The notes under the pieces are model-generated. The model searched no databases and had not been told where the DNA came from. It saw only the letters and a list, made by a program, of their open reading frames with translations. The position numbers and the translations under genes are program-made. DNA of 64,000 nt from Hyphomonas sp. Its GTDB lineage: Bacteria > Pseudomonadota > Alphaproteobacteria > Caulobacterales > Hyphomonadaceae. Shown in pieces: positions 9,445 through 19,588 of the stretch (position 1 is the first letter of the stretch; each line of letters begins with the position of its first letter). The DNA lies in the NCBI RefSeq assembly GCF_013823385.1, contig NZ_PNMA01000009.1:1-64000 (forward strand), in the 5' to 3' direction.

Positions 9445-9899
9445 TTTGTGGTTCTGCTGCCGGGAAGTCTTTCTGCATCGTCCATGATCTTTATGAGGAA
9501 TGGGCTCAGTGCCGCCGGGAGGCTCACAGAACCAAGACCTGACAGCAAGGCAACAAGAAGCGCGGCCATCGGACTGTCAGGCGCCATGCGTTCGGCAATC
9601 CGCATTCCGCGGGCCACGACGTCGTCTGATCCCGTCATTTTCTCCGTATCAGAGGCTTCATTCTTTGCCTCTGGTCTGGCCGTCATGCTGCGGCTTACAA
9701 GATAGCCGAGCAGCGATATGCAAATGAATACTCCGCCGGTAATCGCTGCCGCCAGCGGCTGCGCGACGATCAGCGCAAACCAACCCCACACCGCGATGCT
9801 AAGCCAAACAAGGCCAAGCATCGCAATTGTGCTGAGTGCCACCAGGAGCAGGATGCGCCCCAGCGCACTCTCAGATTTGCGGATTGCATAGTTGAGCAT
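9441..9899 (-). CDS. Holin-X/YqjE-like membrane protein
   Basis: Two hydrophobic segments ('ILLLVALSTIAMLGLVWLSIAVWGWFALIVAQPLAAAITGGVFICISLLGYLV'); lies directly downstream of a DUF883-like gene. Confidence 0.65.
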   Translation of the reverse strand: MLNYAIRKSESALGRILLLVALSTIAMLGLVWLSIAVWGWFALIVAQPLAAAITGGVFICISLLGYLVSRSMTARPEAKNEASDTEKMTGSDDVVARGMRIAERMAPDSPMAALLVALLSGLGSVSLPAALSPFLIKIMDDAERLPGSRTTN

Positions 9900-9901
9900 G
9901 C

Positions 9902-10210
9902 TCAGCGACGACCTGACAGCATCATGCCAATGAGTACACCAATTCCGGCAACCACACCCACGGTAAGATTTGGGCGCTCCTGAAGGGACTGGCGGACAAA
10001 TTTGATGACCTTCGAGGATTCATCTTCGGCAAGGTGCGCCAGCTGGCGAACACCGTCCTTGGTGTCCGACTGAGCAGCCTCTGCGAGTGCACCAATGTCT
10101 TTGGCTGCGGTGCGAGCTGCCACGGCGGTGTCGTGAAACGTCTCGGCAGCTGCGGTGGCAGTGTTCTTGGCGCTTTTTACAACAGTATTGGTGATGGATT
10201 CGTTCGACAT
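9902..10210 (-). CDS. DUF883/ElaB/YqjD-like protein with C-terminal membrane anchor
   Basis: 'MSNESITNTVVKSAKNTATAAAETFHDTAVAARTAAKDIGALAEAA...VRQSLQERPNLTVGVVAGIGVLIGMMLSGRR'. Confidence 0.8.
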   Translation of the reverse strand: MSNESITNTVVKSAKNTATAAAETFHDTAVAARTAAKDIGALAEAAQSDTKDGVRQLAHLAEDESSKVIKFVRQSLQERPNLTVGVVAGIGVLIGMMLSGRR

Positions 10211-10290
10211 TTTAATGCTCCGGGAGGCAGATGCGTAAGTGACAGGATCGTCACGCAGGCATCACACATATTTAATGTTTTCCGCGCGGC

Positions 10291-11232
10291 TCACACAGGC
10301 TCGGATTGTACGGGTTGCCTGTGCATCAATCTCGCCGTCGTATCCCCGGCCCGATCCGTACCACCTGCAAGCAGGGCGAGCTGATCCATAAGGTCGTCGA
10401 TCGCGTCGCCGGCACTGAGAGTGGAGTTTGAGATCAAGCCCTGCTCGCTCCCTAACATGAGTTCAGCCAGCCGGACGCGCGCCCGCGACACTCTGCTTTT
10501 GATCGTACCTACTGCGCAGCCGCATACCTTTGCCGCTTCGATGTAGCTTTTGCTGCCAACCCCGACGAGAAGTATTGCTTCACGCTGGTCCAAAGGCAGC
10601 AATCCAATCGCGTGCCTCAGGGACAGCAGCTCAAGCCGGTGGTCGAGGTTGCATTCTTCTGAAGCAAGATTGGCGATGATATCGTCGGACAAAGGTGTCG
10701 TTCGCCAACTGCGCCGCTTATGTGAAAAGAATACGTTGCGCAGGATCGTGGTGCACCAGGCTTTCAGATTGGTGCCTGCCTCAAAACGGCTACGTGCCGC
10801 CCATGCGTTGAGAAGAGTTTCCTGGATCAGATCGTCCGCCAGACTGCTGGACCGGCAGAGCCAGAGCGCATAGCTGCGTAACTCAATCATCTGGCGGGCG
10901 AGATCGACGCTGAAACTCTGCTGGCCCTCTTGGGCGGGGCGTATTCCCGGGTTTGCCGGAACGCCAGCGGCAACGGGCAGGCCGTTAGGAAAACGGACGG
11001 GCAGCGCAGGTCTTTCCGCCGGCTGTCTCACCGGCCAGAGACGACCGGTTTCAGGCGTTCGTACGACATTCTTCCTAGCTTGAGAGATCATTGGAAACCT
11101 CGACTTTCGCATTTGTGCGCCAAATCCGGCGTCAGCATGAGCAATGATGAAAGGCCAGCTCTGGTGCGCCTTCCCACTCAGGTTCATTAAAGAATACACA
11201 ACAAACTGATCTCGGTTAGCTTCGGGAATCAC
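10291..11232 (-). CDS. RNA polymerase sigma-70 family factor (ECF/EcfG-like core)
   Basis: Region 2 'LADDLIQETLLNAWAARSRFEAGTNLKAWCTTILRNVFFSHKRR' and region 4 'LPLDQREAILLVGVGSKSYIEAAKVCGCAVGTIKSRVSRARVRLAELM'. The N-terminal start is uncertain. Confidence 0.85.
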   Translation of the reverse strand: MIPEANRDQFVVYSLMNLSGKAHQSWPFIIAHADAGFGAQMRKSRFPMISQARKNVVRTPETGRLWPVRQPAERPALPVRFPNGLPVAAGVPANPGIRPAQEGQQSFSVDLARQMIELRSYALWLCRSSSLADDLIQETLLNAWAARSRFEAGTNLKAWCTTILRNVFFSHKRRSWRTTPLSDDIIANLASEECNLDHRLELLSLRHAIGLLPLDQREAILLVGVGSKSYIEAAKVCGCAVGTIKSRVSRARVRLAELMLGSEQGLISNSTLSAGDAIDDLMDQLALLAGGTDRAGDTTARLMHRQPVQSEPV

Positions 11233-11345
11233 GCAGGCCGTCTGCCGTGGAAATAATCAGGAGCCGGAAGGGAACCATTCGGCTCACCCGGCACTAACAG
11301 GAAACAGATCACGCTCCGCCAATGGAGCGGCTGAGGAGATTTCCG

Positions 11346-11699
11346 ATGAGTAAGATTTTTGCAGCGACCCTTCTGGGGCTCGCATTACTGGCTGCACCTG
11401 CGGCATTTGCCGATCCTGCCCGGGATGAGCTGATCCGGACTGAAGCGCAGATCGCTGCGCTAAACACAGCGGATGCATCAACTGCCGCCCCCGCGAATTT
11501 CAAGGAAGCCCAACTCCGGCTCAGTGAAGCGCGCGCTGCAGAAGACAAGAACAAGGACAAGGAATCCATATGGCGCTCTACGGAGGCATCGCTTCAGGCA
11601 GAAATTGTCCAGGAAAAAATCAAGCTTCGCAGTCTCCAGCGAACAGTCTCTGAAATCGAGATTGGCATCGCCACGCTCCGCCGTGAACTGAACTCATAG
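11346..11699 (+). CDS. Small exported DUF4398-like protein
   Basis: Signal peptide 'MSKIFAATLLGLALLAAPAAFA' then an Ala/Glu-rich coiled region; adjacent to an OmpA-family gene. Confidence 0.65.
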   Translation: MSKIFAATLLGLALLAAPAAFADPARDELIRTEAQIAALNTADASTAAPANFKEAQLRLSEARAAEDKNKDKESIWRSTEASLQAEIVQEKIKLRSLQRTVSEIEIGIATLRRELNS

Positions 11700-11702
11700 A
11701 AA

Positions 11703-12605
11703 GTGACGACGATGAAACGCCAACAAACACAACAAGCCGGGCTCACAGGAATCGCCCTTGTTCTTGCCCTGGGCGCCTGTGCTTCTGCGCCGGATGCGAG
11801 CCCCCGGCTTCTCGCGGCTGAGGCGTCTCTGGCGCAGGCCAGAACCCAACCGGCAACCATGCAATCGGGCCGCTCTGCAATCGAAAGAGCAGACATAGCA
11901 ATGGCAGAGGCGCGTGAGTACTACATGCGCCGCAAACAGGATGAGTACATTCACGCAATCCGTATGGGGGAGGGGTATGTTACCCTTGCTGAAACGCGTG
12001 GGCTTCAAAGTACCTCAAATGCGCGTATCGCGGCCCTCAATGCGGAACGCGCAGAAATTGTCTCGCAAGCCAGATTGCGAGACCTGGCAACGGCCAGAGA
12101 CAGGGCAATGGTTGCCGAGAAACGGGCAGACCGCTCAGAAGTGGTTGCTGCCGGGGCAGTCGCAGACAGCGAAATCTCGGAAGCCGGCCGCGTCTCGGCT
12201 GAAGCCCGCGCTACCACCCTGAGAGAAGAACTTGCCGAATACGAACAATCAAGAACAGACCTCGGTGTGACGCTTATCCTTAGAGACCTGCAGTTTGCTT
12301 CTGGATCTGCGGTGCTGACCAGCGGTGCAAAAGGACGTTTGTCACCTTTGGCCTCCTTTCTGGCCAAGCAGCCCGAAGCGCGTATCCAGATTGCGGGCCA
12401 TACTGACTCACAAGGCACTGAAGACTACAATCTGGGCCTCTCCGAACGCCGGGCAAGGTCGGTAGCGGCCTACCTCATTTCTACGGGCGTCGATGCCGGG
12501 AGGGTCACCAGTATTGGCTTTGGTGAAAGCGTTCCATTGTCGTCAAATGATACCGCCGCAGGCCGGGCGATAAATCGCCGCGTGGAAGTGACAATTATGG
12601 ACTGA
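11703..12605 (+). CDS. OmpA-family lipoprotein with DUF4398-like N-terminal region
   Basis: Lipobox 'LALGACAS'; C-terminal OmpA motif 'IQIAGHTDSQGTEDYNLGLSERRARSVAAYLISTGVDAGRVTSIGFGESVPL...NRRVEVTI'. Confidence 0.9.
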   Translation: MTTMKRQQTQQAGLTGIALVLALGACASAPDASPRLLAAEASLAQARTQPATMQSGRSAIERADIAMAEAREYYMRRKQDEYIHAIRMGEGYVTLAETRGLQSTSNARIAALNAERAEIVSQARLRDLATARDRAMVAEKRADRSEVVAAGAVADSEISEAGRVSAEARATTLREELAEYEQSRTDLGVTLILRDLQFASGSAVLTSGAKGRLSPLASFLAKQPEARIQIAGHTDSQGTEDYNLGLSERRARSVAAYLISTGVDAGRVTSIGFGESVPLSSNDTAAGRAINRRVEVTIMD

Positions 12606-12719
12606 GGTTTTTGTTCGGCGAAATATTCGGGCTCCTCATTAGCCAGCCCTAAGAGGGGAGGCGGCTGCAGGGGCACGAATCCGCCTGACGGCGATATCGG
12701 TTCTTGTTTCCTGAAGCTT

Positions 12720-13574
12720 ATGGAGAGTGAAATGCCGCGCAATGCAGACCGCGCCTTTCGCGCAGAGGCGAACCTCCGGTCTCAGGTGCCCAAGCCCGAT
12801 TCCCTGGAGACCGGACTGGATATATCGGGCGTGCGACACTCGAGCGTTCTGCCGCTGCCTGAGGCTTTCCGGTACAAGCTTGAAAGATACGCTCGCCTGA
12901 GGGGACGCGCGCCCAAATCTATGGACGCGCTGCTGAAATCAAGTCGTGGGTTTGAACCTGGTGTGCAGCTGCTTTGCCAGGGTGAGCGCGCCGGGCAGGT
13001 GTTCATCGTCAAGCAGGGTTGGACATTTACCAGCTGCTCACAGCCCAATGGAACCCGTCAGATTCACAACGTGCAGATACCGGGGGATGTGGCCGGCTTG
13101 CAAAATCTTCTTATGCCCTTCACGCTCTGTGACCTTACAGCCATCACACGCGTTGAAGCATGCGAGATCGGCGCAGATTGCCTGGCAGAGGCTGCGGCAA
13201 CAGATCCTGAACTTGCGCATTTCCTGCTCTGGCTTCTGGCCTGTGAAATCGCAGTGGCGGGCGAGCGCCTGATTGGCGTCGGCCGCCGGACAGCGATCGA
13301 GCGCACAGCCCATTTCATTCTGGAACTTGCGGCCCGCCTGAAGCTTGCAGGTTTGGAAACAGAGAATGCGTTTGCCTGTCCGATGACACAGCACCTCTTT
13401 GGCGATTCGCTGGGTTTAACGTCCGTACACGTAAACAGGATGATGCGGGAACTTCGTACAGCAGGCCTCGTCCACCATCAATGCGGCTGGCTGCGGGTGC
13501 TTGATCGGGAGAGACTTGCGCGGATGGCAATGTTTGACAGTGCCTATCTTGATTATCCGGCTCTGGCTGGCTGA
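12720..13574 (+). CDS. Crp/Fnr family transcriptional regulator
   Basis: cNMP-binding-like N-terminus and HTH 'CPMTQHLFGDSLGLTSVHVNRMMRELRTAGLVHHQCGWLRVLDRERL'. Confidence 0.85.
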   Translation: MESEMPRNADRAFRAEANLRSQVPKPDSLETGLDISGVRHSSVLPLPEAFRYKLERYARLRGRAPKSMDALLKSSRGFEPGVQLLCQGERAGQVFIVKQGWTFTSCSQPNGTRQIHNVQIPGDVAGLQNLLMPFTLCDLTAITRVEACEIGADCLAEAAATDPELAHFLLWLLACEIAVAGERLIGVGRRTAIERTAHFILELAARLKLAGLETENAFACPMTQHLFGDSLGLTSVHVNRMMRELRTAGLVHHQCGWLRVLDRERLARMAMFDSAYLDYPALAG

Positions 13575-13718
13575 AGAAACGGAAACGGCACCGCTGGGGA
13601 TACCAGGGTGCCGTCATTCCAATGCTCCCCCGGCTGTAGCAGTCTAGCATTTTCCGCCAGATCGGGAAGCCGGCGCTCAATCTTGCGCGGGGCCGTTGGA
13701 GTTCAGAAACAGTTCGAC

Positions 13719-13973
13719 TTACTTGAGCGCCCGGGCCGCTTCCTTGAGTTCACGCATAGCCTCGGTGTTATTGCCGGATTTCTGCGCTTTCTCAGCAGAC
13801 TGATAATGCTTCAGAGCGTTGGCTTTCTTGACGCCTTCCGGCGCCTCGTCCCAGGCGGTCTTCACCGTCTGCATTTCGGTGATCACACCTGATTGACTGT
13901 CATTGGAAGAACCTTCTGCCGACAGCTGAGTCTGAGGAACGATGGGGTCTTTGTTCGTGTTCTGATCGGTCAT
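13719..13973 (-). CDS. Small hydrophilic hypothetical protein
   Basis: 'MTDQNTNKDPIVPQTQLSAEGSSNDSQSGVITEMQTVKTAWDEAPEGVKKANALKHYQSAEKAQKSGNNTEAMRELKEAARALK', from the internal start of ORF 13719..14024. Confidence 0.65.
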   Translation of the reverse strand: MTDQNTNKDPIVPQTQLSAEGSSNDSQSGVITEMQTVKTAWDEAPEGVKKANALKHYQSAEKAQKSGNNTEAMRELKEAARALK

Positions 13974-15017
13974 TTTCGGTTTCCTTGTATTTGTGCCTGG
14001 ACTCCGGTGGTGGCGCCCGCGCACACTTCTGCTGACGGGTCACCGTCAGCAGAAAAGCAAGTGTATGTCGTCATCGGAATTGGCGCATTGATTCAGGTTG
14101 GTTTCGAACCAGATAGTAATTTTTGGGTCATTGGCATTTCACCTGACTTCACTTGCGGAACCCGCCTCATTCGTCCGGCAATGCGGATCCAATGCCAGAT
14201 TCACATTCGACCTCAGATCTCCGCAGGAATTCTGGGTGAAGCGGGCGCGCCGATGCGGCAGTGTTCAAGGGATGCCTAACCATTGGATGTCAGCACTTCG
14301 AGACACGTGGCTATCCCTTTTGCCGCTCCGTACCGGCACCCGAGCGGCCAAGCTAAAGAGGCATTGAACGCAAGCCGTCGGCAGCAATATCGCCGCCGCG
14401 CGCATTTGTCCTAGGGCATTTGGATTATGCATCAACAAACATGTCGAATCCGGCGAGCCTGGTGCTATGGATCATTTGATAACTGCTGCACGCCGGATGA
14501 GTAATGAAAAATAAAAAATGCCTTATGTTATTCGTCCGTTGACGGAAAATTATTCCTCTCCGCCACTTTCCTGGAAAGTTGAAACAAGACAAACGCCTAT
14601 CGCGGCGGGTAACCGTCTTATGAAGTCGATGAAGGCTTCCTGCCGTCCGGGCGGCTGGCGGCTGATGTGGGCAGATCTGCAAGGGTATCTCTGGGCGGAC
14701 GGTATTGCTGGCAGGCTGAGGCAGACTTTTGGGGAGTTTATCTCCCCGGTGCCTCAAACGAAGGTGGTCCTGATACGTGAGGCAGCAGGCACACATATTC
14801 CAGGGCGCGGCCGGGTGGGATGCGTAGGCTAACTTGAAGTTGACGAAGCACGGTTGCGCCTGCCTGCGGGAGGCGCAGTAGAATGGCCTCCTCAGGGGCG
14901 ATATTTCGCACATAGGGAGAACTACCTAGGGCCCCTCCGGCCCGTGTCCGAGTATGAAGCGGATGTGAGGCTTGCAGGCCTCTGCCTGGGCGCCCACACT
15001 TCCGGAGCGAGGGTTTC

Positions 15018-15755
15018 ATGCCGCAAACAGCCGCCCCAGCCCTTACTGATACGGGCAATTGTTTCGAAGTCCGCAGGCTCCGGCGCGTCTATGGGACCGG
15101 GACGGCGGCGGTGCATGCGCTCCGCGGGATCGATCTCGACCTTCCCAAAGGCGAACTGGTCGTTGTTCTCGGCGCTTCGGGTAGCGGGAAGTCGACCTTT
15201 CTCAACATCATCGGCGGCCTCGACCGGCCGACCGAGGGAACGGTGCTGTTCCGGGGGCAGGATATTTCAAAAGCTACAGACCGAGCGTTGACGGACTACA
15301 GGCGCCGCCATGTCGGATTTGTTTTCCAGTTCTACAACCTCATGCCCAGCCTGACCGCCTGGGAGAATGTGGCGCTGGTGACGGAGATTGCCGAAAACCC
15401 CATGCCCCCCCTTGAGGCACTCGCGCTCGTCGGGCTGGAAGAGAGGGCGAACCATTTTCCAGCGCAGCTTTCGGGCGGCGAGCAGCAGCGCGTTGCCATC
15501 GCGCGCGCGGTTGCCAAACAGCCGAATGTCCTGCTGTGCGACGAGCCGACGGGCGCGCTCGACTCCCGGACAGGGGTACGCGTGCTCGAAGCGCTCAAGA
15601 CCGTGAACGAAAACCTCAACGCCACCACGCTGCTGATCACGCACAATGCGGGTATCGCGGCGATGGCCCATAGGGTCATAGAGTTCTCTGACGGACTTGT
15701 ACGGGAGGTTAGAGAGAACCGGAGCCGGATCAAGCCCAGCGAGATTTCCTGGTGA
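15018..15755 (+). CDS. ABC transporter ATP-binding protein (MacB/LolD type)
   Basis: Walker A 'GASGSGKST', signature '[15 protein letters not shown]', Walker B '[12 protein letters not shown]'. Confidence 0.95.
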   Translation: MPQTAAPALTDTGNCFEVRRLRRVYGTGTAAVHALRGIDLDLPKGELVVVLGASGSGKSTFLNIIGGLDRPTEGTVLFRGQDISKATDRALTDYRRRHVGFVFQFYNLMPSLTAWENVALVTEIAENPMPPLEALALVGLEERANHFPAQLSGGEQQRVAIARAVAKQPNVLLCDEPTGALDSRTGVRVLEALKTVNENLNATTLLITHNAGIAAMAHRVIEFSDGLVREVRENRSRIKPSEISW

Positions 15756-18142
15756 GCTTCGTTCATCTTCCCGCCTGGCTTGGCATTCTTGATCGCAAGC
15801 TGCTGCGTGATCTCTGGGCCATCCGCGTGCAGGTGCTTGCGATTGCGCTTGTGATTGCGGGCGGTGTGTCGATCCAGCTCCTGTCTGCAGGCTTGATGAC
15901 CTCTTTGCAGGAAACCCGGCGCGTCTATTACGAGCAGTCGCTGATGGCGGATATCTGGGCGCCGGTGGTGCGCGCGCCAGATCGCAGCGTCCAGCCGCTC
16001 GCCGAGATTGGCGGTGTCCAGGCCGTGGAGGCGCGCATTCGCATGCCGGCCAGGATTGACGTGCCGGGCAGGGCCGGGTTTGCGGCCGGCGAGCTGATTT
16101 CGCTACCCGAGGGCCGGGAAGCGTCGGTGAACCGGCTGTATCTGGAAATGGGACGGCTGCCGGATCCGCATCGCCGCGACGAGGTAGCCGTGCTGAAGGG
16201 GTTTGCCCTCGCCAATGGGCTGTTGCCCGGAGACTTTCTGGATGTAACCGCGCAGGGATCGCAATTCAGGGTGACGATCACCGGATTTGTTCTGTCTGCA
16301 GAACATGTCTACAGTATCGCGCCGGGCCAGCTTGTACCCGATGAAGCCGAGTTCGGTGTGCTCTGGATGAGCCATCTGCCCCTGGCCCAGCTTACCGACC
16401 GCCGGGGCAGCTTTACCGAGGCAGTCTTCCGTCTGCGCGATCTTGCGCAGGAAGCTGCGGTGATTGCCGAGATTGACCGGATACTGGCGCCCTATGGCGG
16501 CCTTGGGGCTTATGGGCGCAAGGATCAGCTCTCCGATGCGTTCGTCTCAAGCGAGATCGACCAGTTGCAAACGCTGGGGCAGGTTGTGCCGCCGGTGTTT
16601 CTCGCTGTGGCCGCATTTCTCGTCTATGTGGTCGTCTCCCGCCTGGTTCAGGTGCAACGCCCTGCCATCGGGCTCCTGAAATCCTATGGCTACAGTGATC
16701 TTGAAGTGACGATGCACTATTTCCGGCTGCTGATGATCATCGGTGGCCTGGGGCTTCTGATCGGCATCCTGCTCGGCGCCTGGTTTGGGCACCGGCTGAC
16801 GGCCATGTATATCCGCTATTATGATTTTCCGTATCTCATCTTCCGGGCCAGCCTGACGGACTATGTGATTGTCTGCGCGGTGTCGGCTGCGGCTGTTGTG
16901 GGCGGCGGGCTGGTCGCCGTCCGGCGGGTGGCCCGGCTGAACCCTGCCGAGGCGATGAACCCTCCTCCGCCGCCGGACTTTTCGCGCGGCGCAGGCACCT
17001 GGATCACGCGGTTTGACTTCATCGATCAGCAAACCCGGATGATCCTGCGCCAGATCGTGCGCTGGCCGGGCCGGGCCGCGCTGACGGTGAGCGGCGTTAC
17101 CGCATCGCTCGCGCTGCTGATCTCGGTGATGACCATGACCGATGCCATGCAGCACATGATCGCGACCCATTTCGCCGAGGCCAACCGGTACGACGCCGCC
17201 GTGATCTTCAATGAAGCGCGCGACGCCCGCGCTGAACGCGAGATTGCCCGCATGCCGGGGGTGACAATGGCAGAGCCCTTCCGGGCCGTACCAGTCAGGA
17301 TCGAGGCAGCCCAGCGCAGCGAACGGGTTGCGCTGATGGGTGTGGTGGAGGGCGCCGAACTCTCGCGGCTGCTGGACGCGAAAGGGCGGCCCGTGACGCC
17401 CCCGCCGGGCGGTCTGGTCCTGTCGTCCGATCTGGCCGCGCGGCTGTCCATAGCGGCTGGCGACGACGTGCGGATCAGTGTTCTTGAGGGGCGCCGTCCC
17501 GTGCGGACCCTGCCGGTGTCTGCGATTGCGGAAACCTATTTCGGCTCAGGCGCCCAGATGGAAGCGGGGGATCTGGCCCGGCTTCTGGGAGACAGCCAGC
17601 TGGCCTCGGGTGTCTATCTTCGCCTTGACCCGGCATTGGAAACAGCCGTCCATGACAAGCTTCGCGACGCCCCGCTCGTCACCGGTGTCACGCTTCAGAA
17701 CCAAGCGCGGGAACGCCTGTCGCAACTGATGGATGAGAATCTCGGCGTGTCGCTCGGCGTATTCGTCATCTTTGCTGCCGTGATTGCGCTCGGTGTGGTC
17801 TACAACACCGTGCGGATCAGCTTCATCGAGCGTCAGCGCGAACTGGCTTCCCTGCGCGTGCTGGGCTTCTCCCGCGGCGCCGTCTCCTACATCCTGCTGG
17901 GGGAGGTGGCGCTGCTGACCCTCCTGGCCATCCCCTTGGGCCTGATCGCCGGGGCGGGCTTGTCCGTCTATTTCTCTCACGCCATGGCATCTGACCTGTT
18001 CCGGCTGCCGTTCATCATCAACCCGGCGACCTATGCCTTTGCCACGCTTGTCATCCTTGGCGCGGCGGCCCTTTCGGGCCTGCTCGTGCGTCATCAGATT
18101 GACCGGCTGGATCTCGTCGAAGCTCTCAAGGGCCTTCAGTAA
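15752..18142 (+). CDS. ABC transporter permease, two FtsX-like domains
   Basis: 796 aa, two MacB/FtsX permease regions, overlaps the ATPase gene by 4 nt. Confidence 0.92.
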   Translation: MSFVHLPAWLGILDRKLLRDLWAIRVQVLAIALVIAGGVSIQLLSAGLMTSLQETRRVYYEQSLMADIWAPVVRAPDRSVQPLAEIGGVQAVEARIRMPARIDVPGRAGFAAGELISLPEGREASVNRLYLEMGRLPDPHRRDEVAVLKGFALANGLLPGDFLDVTAQGSQFRVTITGFVLSAEHVYSIAPGQLVPDEAEFGVLWMSHLPLAQLTDRRGSFTEAVFRLRDLAQEAAVIAEIDRILAPYGGLGAYGRKDQLSDAFVSSEIDQLQTLGQVVPPVFLAVAAFLVYVVVSRLVQVQRPAIGLLKSYGYSDLEVTMHYFRLLMIIGGLGLLIGILLGAWFGHRLTAMYIRYYDFPYLIFRASLTDYVIVCAVSAAAVVGGGLVAVRRVARLNPAEAMNPPPPPDFSRGAGTWITRFDFIDQQTRMILRQIVRWPGRAALTVSGVTASLALLISVMTMTDAMQHMIATHFAEANRYDAAVIFNEARDARAEREIARMPGVTMAEPFRAVPVRIEAAQRSERVALMGVVEGAELSRLLDAKGRPVTPPPGGLVLSSDLAARLSIAAGDDVRISVLEGRRPVRTLPVSAIAETYFGSGAQMEAGDLARLLGDSQLASGVYLRLDPALETAVHDKLRDAPLVTGVTLQNQARERLSQLMDENLGVSLGVFVIFAAVIALGVVYNTVRISFIERQRELASLRVLGFSRGAVSYILLGEVALLTLLAIPLGLIAGAGLSVYFSHAMASDLFRLPFIINPATYAFATLVILGAAALSGLLVRHQIDRLDLVEALKGLQ

Positions 18143-19380
18143 TGGAGAAGCCAATGCCTTTCCGTCTCCCGCAATTCGTGTTCCGGCATTATCTCTGGGC
18201 CGGCGCAGCGATCATCCTGGCCTTGCTGCTTGTCTTCGCCTTCCTGCCCCGCCCGCTGGAGGTCCAACTCAGCGAGATCACGCGCGGCGAGGTCAATGTC
18301 GAGGTCCGGGAGGAAGGGCGCACCCGCGTCCGCGACATTTATCTGGTCTCCGCGCCTCAGGCCGGACATCTCCTCAGGATCGGGAACCCGGTGGGCGAGA
18401 CCGTCCAGGCCGGGGAGGTCATCGCCGTGCTCCTGCCGGGGGAGTCTGCATTGCTCGACCCGCGCAGCCGGAGTGACGCCGAAGCCGCGCTCAGGGCGTC
18501 GACCGCAGCTTACAGCGCCGCCGAGGCCGGTCTTGCCGAAGCCGACGCCGCGCTTGAACTCGCCCGGCGGGAAGCTGAACGCGCAGAAACGCTGTTCGCC
18601 AGGGGCGTGTCGGCCCAGGCGGCACTCGACAGGGCACGCACCGAACTGGATGCCTCCCGGACCCGGCGAAACGCGGCGGCAGCAGGCGTTGCCCGGGCGG
18701 CGGCAGAGAGAAACGGCGCCGCGCAGCGGCTCACCCCGCCCCGCAACGGTCAGCGGGAGGCCGATGTCATCGACATCCGCGCGCCTGTCACGGGAAGGGT
18801 GCTGCGGGTCCTGCAGGAAAGCGAAGCGGTCATCGCCGCAGGTGCGCCCATTCTCGAAATCGGCGATCCGGCCAGCCTCGAGATTGTCGCCGAATATCTG
18901 TCCGAGGACGCCGTGCGCATCGCTGCCGGCGCGCCTGTCCGGATCGAAGCCTGGGGCGGAGAGGGGCCCCTGGATGGACGTGTACGGATGGTGGAGCCTT
19001 TCGGCTTCCGCAAGATATCTGCCCTTGGCATCGAGGAGCAGCGCGTCAATGTGATCATCGATTTTGCCGACACTGACGCCGACCCGCAGGTGCAGCGCCT
19101 CGGGCATGGCTACCGGATGGATGTTTTCGCTCTTGTCTGGTCAGGCAGTCATGAATTACGCGTGCCGGTCGCCGCGCTTGTGCGCCAGGGCAGTGGCTGG
19201 GCGGTCTTTCGGGAGGAGAATGGCAAAGCGCTCCTCACCCCTGTGACCATCGGCGCCCAGGATACGCGCCATGCTGTTGTGGCATCCGGTCTTTCCGAGG
19301 GCGACCGTGTGATCCTCTATCCCGGCCGGGATATTGAATCCGGCACGTCAATCCGTGCACGCAAAAATCAGAGCCAGTGA
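18142..19380 (+). CDS. HlyD-family periplasmic adaptor subunit
   Basis: N-terminal TM, long coiled coil and barrel-sandwich 'APVTGRVLRVLQESEAVIAAGAPILEIGDPASLEIVAEYLSED'. Confidence 0.9.
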   Translation: MEKPMPFRLPQFVFRHYLWAGAAIILALLLVFAFLPRPLEVQLSEITRGEVNVEVREEGRTRVRDIYLVSAPQAGHLLRIGNPVGETVQAGEVIAVLLPGESALLDPRSRSDAEAALRASTAAYSAAEAGLAEADAALELARREAERAETLFARGVSAQAALDRARTELDASRTRRNAAAAGVARAAAERNGAAQRLTPPRNGQREADVIDIRAPVTGRVLRVLQESEAVIAAGAPILEIGDPASLEIVAEYLSEDAVRIAAGAPVRIEAWGGEGPLDGRVRMVEPFGFRKISALGIEEQRVNVIIDFADTDADPQVQRLGHGYRMDVFALVWSGSHELRVPVAALVRQGSGWAVFREENGKALLTPVTIGAQDTRHAVVASGLSEGDRVILYPGRDIESGTSIRARKNQSQ

Positions 19381-19588
19381 GCGCAGGAATCGTCGTTCCG
19401 GGAGCAGGATCGGCGCTTTATGAGTAGTTTCCCTTATTAACCCCCTCCTGCTGTTTGCTAGCCTGCGGTTCATCGGTTCAATTTGTGTGATCTGCCGGGC
19501 GGACAACAGATGTCCCCCAAAGGCGCGCACAGCGATTAGCCTGCGCAATCACCTGCGCGGGCGGAACCAGAAAAGGGAGGCATGAGAG

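Noticed and set aside
14518-14832. 104-aa ORF in the gap before the exporter operon
   Set aside because: No recognisable family, no clear ribosome-binding site and low-complexity basic composition; not enough support to call.
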